Shown one piece after another: positions 1 to 8,319 of a stretch of 20,904 nucleotides of DNA. Numbering within the stretch: position 1 is the stretch's first letter; each line of letters opens with the position of its first letter. The stretch is from the IMG/VR virus record IMGVR_UViG_3300025640_000074, positions 1 through 20,904 of that record. One strand, 5' to 3'. Under the pieces are notes generated by a model. That model saw only the letters and a program-made list of their open reading frames with translations. It was not told where the DNA came from and did not search any database. This DNA is from a virus. The position numbers were made by a program, and so were the translations under genes.

Positions 1-710
1 CGAACAATGTCACGGGCGGATACGGCAGACGCCGCAGATGCCGCAGCATTCGTTTCGCTGGTAGAAGCGTTGGACTCACTGGAAGCCGCAGCTACTTGAG
101 ACGCCGCAGCGTTGGTTTCACTGGTAGAAGCGTTAGATTCTGAGGAAGCCGCAGCCGTCTGAGAGGCAGCACTGGCTACTTGAGACGCAGCAGCGTTAGT
201 CTCGCTTGTGGAAGCGTTGGATTCTGAGGTTGCAGCGGCGCTTTGGGAGGCGGCAGCAGCACCAGCAGAACCTGACGCAGCCGTAGCAGACGTGGAGGCT
301 TCAGATGCTTTGGTAATCGAGGTGTTCGTAGCGGAAGTCACAGCGTCCGTCTGGGCGTTGATCACCGTGTTCGAGGTCTGATCGTTCTTTTCTTCGGTGT
401 AGTCGCGGAGAAGCTTCATAGAGTCCCCGATATCCGAAGGACGGAAGATTGCACCCGCAGCCCATGTAAAGAGGTCAGTGGAGAGGTTGGTATCTCGGGT
501 AAAGGTTACCCGGAAGTTGTTTGGTACGTTCGCATCAAAGCGGTATGTCGAGGCGTCTACAAGACTTCCGGGGTGAGACCCAGTTACATCTGCGAAACCT
601 TCGTCTTCCACCTTCACTACGACGAATGAATCGTCGAGATACGAGAAGGCGATGGTAAAATCAGTCGTCGCACCGTCAGCGGTGTAGACATTTACCGTAT
701 CAGACATCAT
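1..710 (-). CDS. Tail fibre protein, N-terminal part (runs off window)
   Basis: This frame is open from an ATG at 708-710 to the window edge, about 236 codons. Residues 1-120 resemble the T7 gp17 N-terminal domain that anchors the fibre to the tail: after MSDTVNVYTADG come a TDFTIAFSYLDDSFVVVKV strand region and a TFTRDTNLSTDLFTWAAGA segment. This is followed by a short EEKNDQTSN helix and then a low-complexity Ala/Ser/Thr region with SESNASTSETNAAAS repeats, typical of a fibrous shaft. The receptor-binding C-terminus lies outside the window. Two ATGs stand in tandem (710 and 707). AAGGA lies 4 bases before the first and 7 before the second, so the second (MSDT) is the better-spaced start. 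The gene sits after the internal virion genes, as gene 17 follows gene 16 in T7. Known family: T7-type tail fibre N-terminal domain. Shaft function is inferred. Confidence 0.85.
   Translation of the reverse strand, partial: MMSDTVNVYTADGATTDFTIAFSYLDDSFVVVKVEDEGFADVTGSHPGSLVDASTYRFDANVPNNFRVTFTRDTNLSTDLFTWAAGAIFRPSDIGDSMKLLRDYTEEKNDQTSNTVINAQTDAVTSATNTSITKASEASTSATAASGSAGAAAASQSAAATSESNASTSETNAAASQVASAASQTAAASSESNASTSETNAAASQVAAASSESNASTSETNAAASAASAVSARDIV
24..227 (-). repeat. Imperfect Ala/Ser-rich tandem repeats in tail fibre shaft
   Basis: Three degenerate units are visible, read on the minus strand, starting near 227, 143 and 80. Each encodes SESNASTSETNAAAS followed by a variable Ala/Ser/Gln stretch. 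Successive starts are 84 and 63 bases apart (28 and 21 codons), so unit length varies in whole codons. Several third positions differ between copies, so the repeat is maintained at protein level rather than being a fresh DNA duplication. The array may continue past base 1. Confidence 0.8.
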
Positions 711-732
711 CAAATCCTTTAAAGAATAGAGT

Positions 733-753
733 AGGGGGCCGATTGGACCCCCT
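733..753 (-). terminator. Terminator-like hairpin between gp16-like gene and tail fibre
   Basis: On the minus strand, AGGGGG pairs with CCCCCT. After a bulged T, CC pairs with GG around an AATC loop, giving an eight-pair GC-rich stem. The downstream tract (ACTCTATTCTTT) is T-rich but interrupted, so termination may be partial and let some transcription reach the fibre gene. The hairpin fills most of the 47-base gap between the two genes. Confidence 0.6.
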
Positions 754-757
754 TAGG

Positions 758-3700
758 TTAAAATTGATCAGCGACGAAGCGCTTCTCTGCGTCGGTCCAT
801 CCGGTTGTCTGATAGACTTCCTCAAGTTCCTTGCGTATCTCTGGGCCTACGCTGGTTAAGGCGTACCTCAGGGCGGCATCCCGGTACTGAGACAGGAGGC
901 CACGCCACAATTTGACCCTTGGGTCTTTGACGCTTGCTCCTCCAACTTTGAGAATGGGCTGGCTCTTACTGTTTACGTGCCGTTCAGCCAGTAACGCCCT
1001 CCATTTGCTATGCTCAGTCTGGTAGTAGTCGCCTTCGATCATTGCATTAGCGGCCTGCTCTAGGGTCATTCCGTTAATCTTAACGTCACCCTGAGAGATG
1101 GACTCTTGCATGAAGTCATATACGGACTGACCGTCCTGAGCCTTCATCTTGTGGTACGGCATTCCGTCCCGCTCGAAGGTAGGGGACAGAAAGTCAGTTC
1201 CTGTTTGTTCTTGGATGTCCGCAAGTTCATCTGAGAGTGCATCTACAGCAAACTCACGGGATACAAACGGCATGAACCCCCGGCTGTGCGAAGGTTGCAA
1301 GCGGCCCAGCGCATCACGTTCTTGGTTGATAGCCCCAAAGCCCATGAGCTTGAGAGGGCCAATGGATTTACCCAGTCTCTCATAGAAGTTGACTGGCTTT
1401 CCTTGGAACTCTCCGCCGCCCGTAAGGTCAGCTAATTGTAATAGCCAAAAGTTGAACGGCACGGCTGTCGCAAGGTTAGACGCTATTAACTGGCCTCCAC
1501 CCTTGAAGCCATCGTCCAAAATAACCGCCAAACTGTCCGTCATGTTTTTAAGAGAGGACTTCTCTAGGGTCTGGTTAAGGTACATCGCAGTGATAGCCCC
1601 AACAGTGTCGAGGTATTCTGTTGCTTGTTCGATATCCTGAGCATGCTTTACGTGTTCCGCAGCCATACGCGCAAAGACGAATGCGTTAAGGAACGGCACC
1701 TCCATATCAAGCGTGTTGAGATACCTTTTCTTACCGTTGGGGTAGCGGATACGGATTTGACCATAGGTTCTAGACTTAGGGTCAACGTCAATGAGACCCT
1801 CATCTCCGTCTCCTTTGAGAAGACCAATCGCTGACATTAAACCCATAGAAGTGAAGATGGAGTTAGCTGCGAGAATAGCACGGGTACGGGAGCGCACACG
1901 CATGTCAGGAGACCCATCGTCCAGCACCGCCTTTAGGTCGCGATGGAACTTACCAGCCGTTAACTTAAAGAAAGTGTCGGTGACCTTGTTATCTCCAGCT
2001 ACGAGCAGGAACGGCGACAACGCGGTAGCCATACGTTCTTCCATTACGTTTAGTGGGGTGGTCACAAACCGCATGAAGAACAAACGCAGCATCATGGCAT
2101 GGGTGGTACGTCCCATCATGAAAGACTTGATGCCCTTGTTGAGGGAGCCTGCGGCTGCATCAGACTGGAACATAGTGTCCAGAGCTACGTCTCTCGCATA
2201 GGAATCCATGATTCGACCGTCAGTGGACCGCATGGACAACGCAGCTTCCTCGCCTTCCTTCATGAGATATGCCTCAAAATCGGCGTTGGTGAGCTTACGT
2301 TTCTGCGCCAGCTTCATAAAGTCGTCACCGTATGTTCCTGCACGGGCATGGGTAGCCATTTCAGAGGAGATAACGATCTCTTTGAACATCTCATCCACGG
2401 CCCCCATGAAGCGGTAAACGTGTTCCGCAGCCTTCATGCCATGATCCAGAGACCCTTCTGCCTTAGACTGGCGGACCTCTTTGAGTGTCTTGTTGGTGTA
2501 GTAACCCTTGTCGTCAAACATGGAGTTCTCACCGAATTGAGACTTACCTCTGCGCCAGAACTTACTGAAGGCAGTCATGGCATCAGGCATCGACTGTGCG
2601 ATGGCCCCGTAAGAGTGCCAGAACCTCTTGAAGGACTGACCAGACGCCTTTGACCAATCGGCACGGCCCAATACACCCTCGATAGGGTTAACCACCGCAG
2701 CCTCGATCAGGTTAGCCATAGGGTTATGGATGGTCGCCCGTACAAAGTTACCTATGAGCATCAAACTCTGCGTACCTGTATTGAACAGTAGGTTAGCATT
2801 GGAGATGTGTAGAAGCTTCTCCAAGGTGGTAGGCTTGGTTGAAATCTCGTTAAAGACTTTGGCTCTTGAGCGCTTGTCTGTTGCGTTCTTAAAGGCTGAA
2901 CCTAACAGTTGTACCATGCGTTTGTCAGAGATTAGGCCACGGCTGGCCTGCCACTTAATGTCGGCTTCCCTACGGGCCAGTTCTGTTTCCGCTTTCTTTA
3001 CCCGCTTTAGAGCGTGCATCGCATGAGAACCTTTAGTGCCTGCCTTTGCTATGCCCACTTGGAGCCGGGCCACCTGTTCCTGTAGTACGTTGATTCGCTT
3101 CATCTTTTCTTGGAACAGTTTATTGTCCATTTGATCAGCATTTGACGCCAAGTCCGCAATAATCTGATTTGCTCTTTCAACGTACATGTCTTGAAGCGAG
3201 GCGGCTGCAAAGATATTGACAGCATCGTTGGTGGACCACTCACTGGGGTCCATGTTTCGGACCTTGCCGTACAGCGCGGAGTCGATCATGTCCTCATCGA
3301 GTTGGTCCAATAACTTAAAGGCCATGCCTTTGAACATGTTCATGGACACAGGCTCATTCTGAAGCTTTTCCATTGTTTTGGCGAACCTTGTGGCAATGAT
3401 GTCGTACATCTCCCTTGCATCGACTTCGTACATTTTACCTAGCTTGCCGTTAGGAACGTCTGCGGCATCACCAAGCCACTCCGCACCGAAGATTACTTCC
3501 ATTTGTTTCGAGCTTACACCCGAGGCTGTCCCAACCCGAACAACTGCGGTTGCTGCATCCAGAACTAGTTCATCCTCATCAACGAAATCAGGTATTTTGT
3601 CTCGATCAAACTGGAAGATTTCCTTGGTGGTCATCTGCCCGGTTTTCTCTGCGCCATCAGCGATTTGAACATGCTGTTCGTCAGCTTTAGCGCGAAGCTC

Positions 3701-5119
3701 GTTAATTGACTCTACAAATTTCTCATCGTTTTTCGCAGAAACCTTAGCTTCGGCATCAACAGATTTGGCTACGCTCTCTAAAGCCTTCGTGTGATTACCT
3801 TTGCTAGCGTTCTTGATTGCTACGAGACCAAAACCTAAGGCCTCAAACCCCGTGCCGATGAAACCACCTTCTGCAAGAACTTTTGCAAAGTTCATGATTT
3901 CGCTGTCATCAGGGTCCGTAGCCAAGAACTCCAATACTTCTCCACCCGGAATGCCGGAGTGAGCTATCCATGCTGATACGTTCATGTCGCCTTCGTTGTA
4001 GACCACCGCATCTGTGATTGCGCCTTTAGTCAGACCGTTTACGGCTCGACCAAGCATTGTTACCCCTTTGGAGAAACCCGGAGTTGCAACGTAGGTTCCG
4101 ATATACTCGCCAGCGAGAGCCATAAACTGACCAGTTCCAGAGTCAATTCTGGACATCAGTTCCTCTTTGGTCTCCCCTAAACCCTCTAAAGACAGGTCTT
4201 TGATACGCTCTTCATTAGGGCGGAACATAGTCATCCACTCATCATAGATGTCTGCAGGCATATCCATAACTTCAGACTTTCCGAGAGTCCTGTCAGCAAA
4301 CACCTTGTTCTCACCACCACCCGCAATCCACCGACGTTCCATACGCTCATCGAGCCATGCAAGTTCCTCATCAGTCTTAGGGGTAATACGGGCCTGAACA
4401 TTTAGTTCAGAGCCTATGCGATTAGCTACACCTTCAGCGAACCCCATCTGCATGGACCGGACGTTCTCACCGATTCCTGCCATAGCTGCAAGAGGGGCCA
4501 AGGCAAACTCACCTTCGCCGAAGAACGTGCCGATATCACCCGCAACCGTTCCAAGCAGGCCTTTAGGTTCTTGGGATTTTTCGTGCAGTGCAAAGGAAGA
4601 CCGCAGGTTGTTCATACGAGCTTCCCCAAGACGGTTCTCAAGAGCGGCCATAGCCCGAGGACTGGTCTTTGCTGCAAGGTAGTAACCGACTACCTTAGGG
4701 TTCTCCCCTGTCAGCGCCATGAGGCTCATTACATGAGGAAGGGGCTGGTAAGGTGACGTTTCGAGTTTGTAGTTGAGAGTACCTTCAGCCCTGCGGCGAA
4801 ATGCATCCGCAATTGCCTGATCCCCATAAACGAGGCGGTTAACATGTCGTCGGTGTTCTTCTACATGCAGCATTTCGGAGATAATCTTAGGATCACTCTC
4901 GCTCTGCTTTAGGTAAGGAGAGGCAACCTGTGCCTCCCCCTGTTCTTCTACAGGTTCACTACGAGGAACGTCCTCAACAGTAGGTGCTGGTTCTGGGTTT
5001 ACCTGAGGTTCTGGAGCCGTTGCAGGCTCAGGCTCAGGCTCAGGGTTACGTTGCGCGTCCCGCATATAGGCCGCTTGTGCAAAGCCACTGATAGATTCAT
5101 CAGCTTTGATTTCTACCAT
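758..5119 (-). CDS. Internal virion protein, gp16-like (large ejection protein)
   Basis: A 1453-residue protein, close to T7 gp16 (about 1318), in the gp16 position between the gp15-like gene and the tail fibre. By family it is an inner-core protein ejected into the host to form the DNA channel across the envelope. Visible features: a Pro/Glu-rich segment at residues 25-62 with EPEPEP runs; hydrophobic or glycine-rich stretches near 185-215 and 415-435; a charged helical region near 660-720 that looks coiled-coil; hydrophobic segments near 770-810 and 1085-1105 (SIFTSMGLMSAIGLL). The T7 gp16 N-terminal soluble transglycosylase domain is not recognisable here. The start ATG has AAGGA 9 bases upstream and lies 15 bases after the previous stop. 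Identity rests on size, order and overall character rather than a catalytic motif, so it could also be described only as a large structural protein. Confidence 0.78.
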   Translation of the reverse strand: MVEIKADESISGFAQAAYMRDAQRNPEPEPEPATAPEPQVNPEPAPTVEDVPRSEPVEEQGEAQVASPYLKQSESDPKIISEMLHVEEHRRHVNRLVYGDQAIADAFRRRAEGTLNYKLETSPYQPLPHVMSLMALTGENPKVVGYYLAAKTSPRAMAALENRLGEARMNNLRSSFALHEKSQEPKGLLGTVAGDIGTFFGEGEFALAPLAAMAGIGENVRSMQMGFAEGVANRIGSELNVQARITPKTDEELAWLDERMERRWIAGGGENKVFADRTLGKSEVMDMPADIYDEWMTMFRPNEERIKDLSLEGLGETKEELMSRIDSGTGQFMALAGEYIGTYVATPGFSKGVTMLGRAVNGLTKGAITDAVVYNEGDMNVSAWIAHSGIPGGEVLEFLATDPDDSEIMNFAKVLAEGGFIGTGFEALGFGLVAIKNASKGNHTKALESVAKSVDAEAKVSAKNDEKFVESINELRAKADEQHVQIADGAEKTGQMTTKEIFQFDRDKIPDFVDEDELVLDAATAVVRVGTASGVSSKQMEVIFGAEWLGDAADVPNGKLGKMYEVDAREMYDIIATRFAKTMEKLQNEPVSMNMFKGMAFKLLDQLDEDMIDSALYGKVRNMDPSEWSTNDAVNIFAAASLQDMYVERANQIIADLASNADQMDNKLFQEKMKRINVLQEQVARLQVGIAKAGTKGSHAMHALKRVKKAETELARREADIKWQASRGLISDKRMVQLLGSAFKNATDKRSRAKVFNEISTKPTTLEKLLHISNANLLFNTGTQSLMLIGNFVRATIHNPMANLIEAAVVNPIEGVLGRADWSKASGQSFKRFWHSYGAIAQSMPDAMTAFSKFWRRGKSQFGENSMFDDKGYYTNKTLKEVRQSKAEGSLDHGMKAAEHVYRFMGAVDEMFKEIVISSEMATHARAGTYGDDFMKLAQKRKLTNADFEAYLMKEGEEAALSMRSTDGRIMDSYARDVALDTMFQSDAAAGSLNKGIKSFMMGRTTHAMMLRLFFMRFVTTPLNVMEERMATALSPFLLVAGDNKVTDTFFKLTAGKFHRDLKAVLDDGSPDMRVRSRTRAILAANSIFTSMGLMSAIGLLKGDGDEGLIDVDPKSRTYGQIRIRYPNGKKRYLNTLDMEVPFLNAFVFARMAAEHVKHAQDIEQATEYLDTVGAITAMYLNQTLEKSSLKNMTDSLAVILDDGFKGGGQLIASNLATAVPFNFWLLQLADLTGGGEFQGKPVNFYERLGKSIGPLKLMGFGAINQERDALGRLQPSHSRGFMPFVSREFAVDALSDELADIQEQTGTDFLSPTFERDGMPYHKMKAQDGQSVYDFMQESISQGDVKINGMTLEQAANAMIEGDYYQTEHSKWRALLAERHVNSKSQPILKVGGASVKDPRVKLWRGLLSQYRDAALRYALTSVGPEIRKELEEVYQTTGWTDAEKRFVADQF
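5025..5042 (-). repeat. Hexanucleotide tandem repeat in gp16-like gene (EPEPEP)
   Basis: Three perfect copies of GGCTCA on the plus strand encode alternating Pro and Glu in the N-terminal linker of the gp16-like protein. Copy-number change would add or remove Pro-Glu pairs without a frameshift. Confidence 0.8.
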
Positions 5120-5134
5120 TGAGGCATTTCCTTC

Positions 5135-7678
5135 TTAGTTGTCTGTATACAGCTTCTTACCCAACTGGATGTTGGTTGCTACGTCTGTCTTTGACATGAT
5201 GTCTTTAAGCATTTCCTGCGCTTCTTCGTCTCTTGCTCCAGCTTCCCACTGGAACATAGCGATAGCCGCTTCTGCTAATTGTTCATCTGTCAGTGCAGCA
5301 GCAGGCTTAAACCCTGTCTGCTCAACCACGTATTTCTTGTAATCCGATGGGTTTCCTGTGGCATATTTATTGATAAGGTCATTGACCGTTGGTTTAACCT
5401 TACGATGCTCCATCCAGAAGCCAAGATACTGAACTCCCTGCTCGATGGTATCGAACGAGGGGGTGTCAATACGGCCACCCGAAGAGGCCTTCAGGTTGAT
5501 AGAGGATTTCTCGCCAAAGGCTTTCTTAAACTTAGCCGGTCCTTTACCGTTAGTAATCCTGCCGATTCCGCCAAAGTTAAACGTGCGGATTGAGGCCGGA
5601 ACTTTCTTACCTGAAGACTGTGTAGGGGACTTCAAGTTGTCGATCCCGAGTGTCTCCCGATTAAGCCCTGTTTCCGACGGTGCATCCAGTTCGAAGATAG
5701 GTTCACGGGAGTTTATAATCCCATCACCATCATCGTCCTGCAGAGCTTCTCTAGTGAGACCCTGAGCTTCTTCAAAACGAGCCATAGCCGCAGCAGGGTT
5801 ATCTACACCCAAGTTACGCTCTAGAGCGTCAGCTACGCTTTCTCCCGGTTGCTGCTCATACGGGTTGACATCGATCAAACCTACAGGCCCAAAATTGTAA
5901 GCAAGCTCCAAGTCCTCATCGGTGTCGGTGACAGGTATCAACGCATTTTCGTACTCAACCAGCATCTGGATCATTGATTCATCAGCGAAGTATTTACGGA
6001 AGATTACATTGTTAGAAAGCATCAGAATATCTGACGGGTCTTGGATTTTTTTGTTCAACTCTTGGCGGATAGTTACATCGTCCACGGACCCGAACTGTCC
6101 GTCCAGAATGTAACCCGAAGACTGGTCCATGATATTGTTTAGAAATTTATCTACAGTTCCCTCAGCTAATGCTTTTTTCCAGCCTGCAGAATCTTGTTCA
6201 ATAAGATCTCGAATTTTGGCTTCATACTGGCGTTTGATCTCAGATCGAGAGAGTGTTGTGGTTCCCGTAACACCCATAGACGTATCGCCCATTATCTGAC
6301 CAGCTAAGTCTGCCATCGCTGCAGAATCCTTTAGAAGAGACTTCACGAAAGGATGTTCGATTGCTTCAGGAACCTCAGGAACAAAACTCATTAGTTTTAT
6401 GCCATCTGCTTCCGTCAGGCTTGATAGCCTTCCTGCCATGAACCCACTTCTGTCAAAGTCTGGTTTAACAATTTCTTCAGCAAGTTCAGCCTTAAACACC
6501 ACAAGAGATTGTGCAGATTGACCTTTAGAGAAGGGATCGTCATCTGCGAAAGTTTTGGCACTAATATATGTTTGCTGTATGTCTTTGAACTCTTTCCACT
6601 TTTCAGTTCCCTCCTCACGTCCAAACTGTTCCCTAAAGGCAGGTAAGTAAGAACCAATCTCGGCTGTATTACCCGGATCACTCACGCTAGCGTACTGGCC
6701 TTCTAGGAACGCTTTGTTTGATTCGTTCTGTTGACGTTCCTGCTCTGTAGCCGCAGCCTTCACCGCCGCAGAATAGTCACGTTGAGCGTCCTTGAAAGCC
6801 GTTTTCATTGACTCTTGAGCGCCGCCTTGCCCCGAACCAAACTGGTCCATGAAGTCTTCATTACTCATTAGCTGCGTAGCATAATCTAAAACCCGTCCCG
6901 CATGTTCTAGGTCCGACTGCCACACTACCTCTTTAAGTTCAGTGGAGAAGACATCTAGGAACATTGCGTTACCTCGCTCCCTTCCTTTAATCCCCACCAT
7001 CTGCTGACGATGTTCCAGCAAGCTCGCGCCATATTCCAAATAGTCACCAGCTTCGTAAGCAGAGCGTCTTACACCCTTTTCAAAGTTGGATATAATCTCT
7101 GCATCGGCACGTTGAACCGCCAGTGCATCACTTTCAGCCAGAACTTTAGCTGCTAAAGGGGCAAACCGGGCCAAAACTTCAGGGCGTAGCTCCGCTGGGG
7201 TACTCTCGATACGTTCCTGAACGAAGGTAGAAAGCTGGTCTTGCAGCGCAGCGCGGCCCTGAGGGTTCCCATAGTTATCGTCTTGCTGAATGGTACTCAT
7301 CATACCTACAAGGTCTTCATCTAGTTGTCCGATGATGTTGCTTTCATTGTACGCCATCAGATTAGCTGGATTGTTCCAGAACTGATCAATGTACTCATCA
7401 CCTGTAACAGCGGACAGTGCGCCCAATTGAGAGGCAAGCTCTTTCTGCTGTTGCTGATACGCCAGAGAATCTTTGTATTCGTCGTTACGCTGTCGCTCTG
7501 CCAAACGAGACTCGTTGGAGGCTATACGTCCAAGGCTAGAGTTAATCTGTGAGAATGCCTTAGCGAGCATTCGGGAGTTTTGATTGTCGAGTGCGGGGCG
7601 CATGTACTGAGCGCGGTTACCCACCTCACCAGACGCTGCTCCACCCCGGCCCTGTATTTGTACTGGACCTCTTACCAT
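5135..7678 (-). CDS. Internal virion protein, gp15-like, with C-terminal muralytic-like domain
   Basis: An 847-residue protein, about 100 residues longer than T7 gp15 (747), in gp15 position between gp14-like and gp16-like genes. Residues 1-640 are mainly helical, Gln/Glu/Ala-rich, with no catalytic motif seen, as expected for an inner-core ejection protein. Residues 648-659 (DDDGDGIINSRE) fit the 12-residue EF-hand loop: Asp at 1, 3 and 5, Gly at 6, Ile at 8, Glu at 12. Residues 691-820 match the 220-aa protein encoded at 15046-15708. Both contain PAS(I/V)R followed by an N-x-G-x-I-G segment, a KP...(Y)ATGN/YSTGN stretch, and the motif WEAGAR (811-816 here). The pattern resembles phage structural lysozyme-like domains that begin R-N-N-P-G-N-I. 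Start ATG: AGGA 8 bases upstream, just after the gp14-like stop. The core assignment is by order and size; enzyme activity is inferred. Confidence 0.75.
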   Translation of the reverse strand: MVRGPVQIQGRGGAASGEVGNRAQYMRPALDNQNSRMLAKAFSQINSSLGRIASNESRLAERQRNDEYKDSLAYQQQQKELASQLGALSAVTGDEYIDQFWNNPANLMAYNESNIIGQLDEDLVGMMSTIQQDDNYGNPQGRAALQDQLSTFVQERIESTPAELRPEVLARFAPLAAKVLAESDALAVQRADAEIISNFEKGVRRSAYEAGDYLEYGASLLEHRQQMVGIKGRERGNAMFLDVFSTELKEVVWQSDLEHAGRVLDYATQLMSNEDFMDQFGSGQGGAQESMKTAFKDAQRDYSAAVKAAATEQERQQNESNKAFLEGQYASVSDPGNTAEIGSYLPAFREQFGREEGTEKWKEFKDIQQTYISAKTFADDDPFSKGQSAQSLVVFKAELAEEIVKPDFDRSGFMAGRLSSLTEADGIKLMSFVPEVPEAIEHPFVKSLLKDSAAMADLAGQIMGDTSMGVTGTTTLSRSEIKRQYEAKIRDLIEQDSAGWKKALAEGTVDKFLNNIMDQSSGYILDGQFGSVDDVTIRQELNKKIQDPSDILMLSNNVIFRKYFADESMIQMLVEYENALIPVTDTDEDLELAYNFGPVGLIDVNPYEQQPGESVADALERNLGVDNPAAAMARFEEAQGLTREALQDDDGDGIINSREPIFELDAPSETGLNRETLGIDNLKSPTQSSGKKVPASIRTFNFGGIGRITNGKGPAKFKKAFGEKSSINLKASSGGRIDTPSFDTIEQGVQYLGFWMEHRKVKPTVNDLINKYATGNPSDYKKYVVEQTGFKPAAALTDEQLAEAAIAMFQWEAGARDEEAQEMLKDIMSKTDVATNIQLGKKLYTDN

Positions 7679-7682
7679 CTTA

Positions 7683-8318
7683 TTATCCTACATAAGGGTT
7701 CATTGCTTGGCCCATGAAGCCGCCGCCCGTGCCGCCGCCCATGCCGCCGCTCATCATGGACCCCGGTACTTGACCAATCTGGCTCATGCGCTGCTGCTGG
7801 TAGTTATTGTTCTGTCCTTGGATCATCAGTGATGAGAACCCATTAACGACAGGGGCCAACATCGCCATCGTGTCACCAGCCGTCCAGCGGCCTTGCATCA
7901 CGGTGTTGATCTGGTTGACTTTGGTTACCTCAAGGTTGTGCAGGTCCATCTCGTAGGCATCTGCAAGGTTCTTACGCTCATCAATAAATCGACGGGCATC
8001 CTTGGACCATTTGCCCTTAGCATCGTTGATCGTTGCACGGATAGACGCACCACCGAGGTTAGAACTACCCGCCTGAGCCGATAGGTTTGACTCGGAGAGC
8101 TTCCCCATGAGTTCGAAGTCGAACCCTTGCTGTCGAATCTTTTTGTTATTCTGCAGGAACTTCAGGGAGGAAGTTTCTACCGCTGCGCCGTAACTGGCTT
8201 CAGCAGCTAATTTGTTAGCTTCATACTGTCGGTTTTGTTCTTCGATCCGCGCTTTCGATTGCGCAGCCGAGGACATCATTCCGAAGCCCATTTGGAGTAC
8301 CTGACCGATACCACACAT
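7683..8318 (-). CDS. Internal virion protein, gp14-like
   Basis: A 211-residue protein starting MCGIGQVLQMGFGMMSS; T7 gp14 (196 aa) likewise starts Met-Cys followed by a hydrophobic Ala/Gly-rich segment. A long charged helix follows (AQSKARIEEQNRQYEANKLA), and the C-terminus is Gly/Met-rich (GSMMSGGMGGGTGGGF). In the T7 family gp14 is the first core protein ejected and forms the outer-membrane pore. A longer reading from 8396 exists, but the ATG at 8318 is favoured. It has TAGGAG about 9 bases upstream, lies one base after the stop of the gp13-like gene, and gives the Met-Cys start seen in the family. The next gene follows after 4 bases. Confidence 0.78.
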   Translation of the reverse strand: MCGIGQVLQMGFGMMSSAAQSKARIEEQNRQYEANKLAAEASYGAAVETSSLKFLQNNKKIRQQGFDFELMGKLSESNLSAQAGSSNLGGASIRATINDAKGKWSKDARRFIDERKNLADAYEMDLHNLEVTKVNQINTVMQGRWTAGDTMAMLAPVVNGFSSLMIQGQNNNYQQQRMSQIGQVPGSMMSGGMGGGTGGGFMGQAMNPYVG

Positions 8319-8319
8319 A

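Noticed and set aside
2099-2653. Plus-strand open frame of 184 codons inside the gp16-like gene
   Set aside because: Antisense shadow with no family resemblance and no translation signal.
758-5119. Lytic transglycosylase domain at the N-terminus of the gp16-like protein
   Set aside because: Looked for by analogy with T7 gp16; no matching catalytic segment is visible in the first 200 residues.
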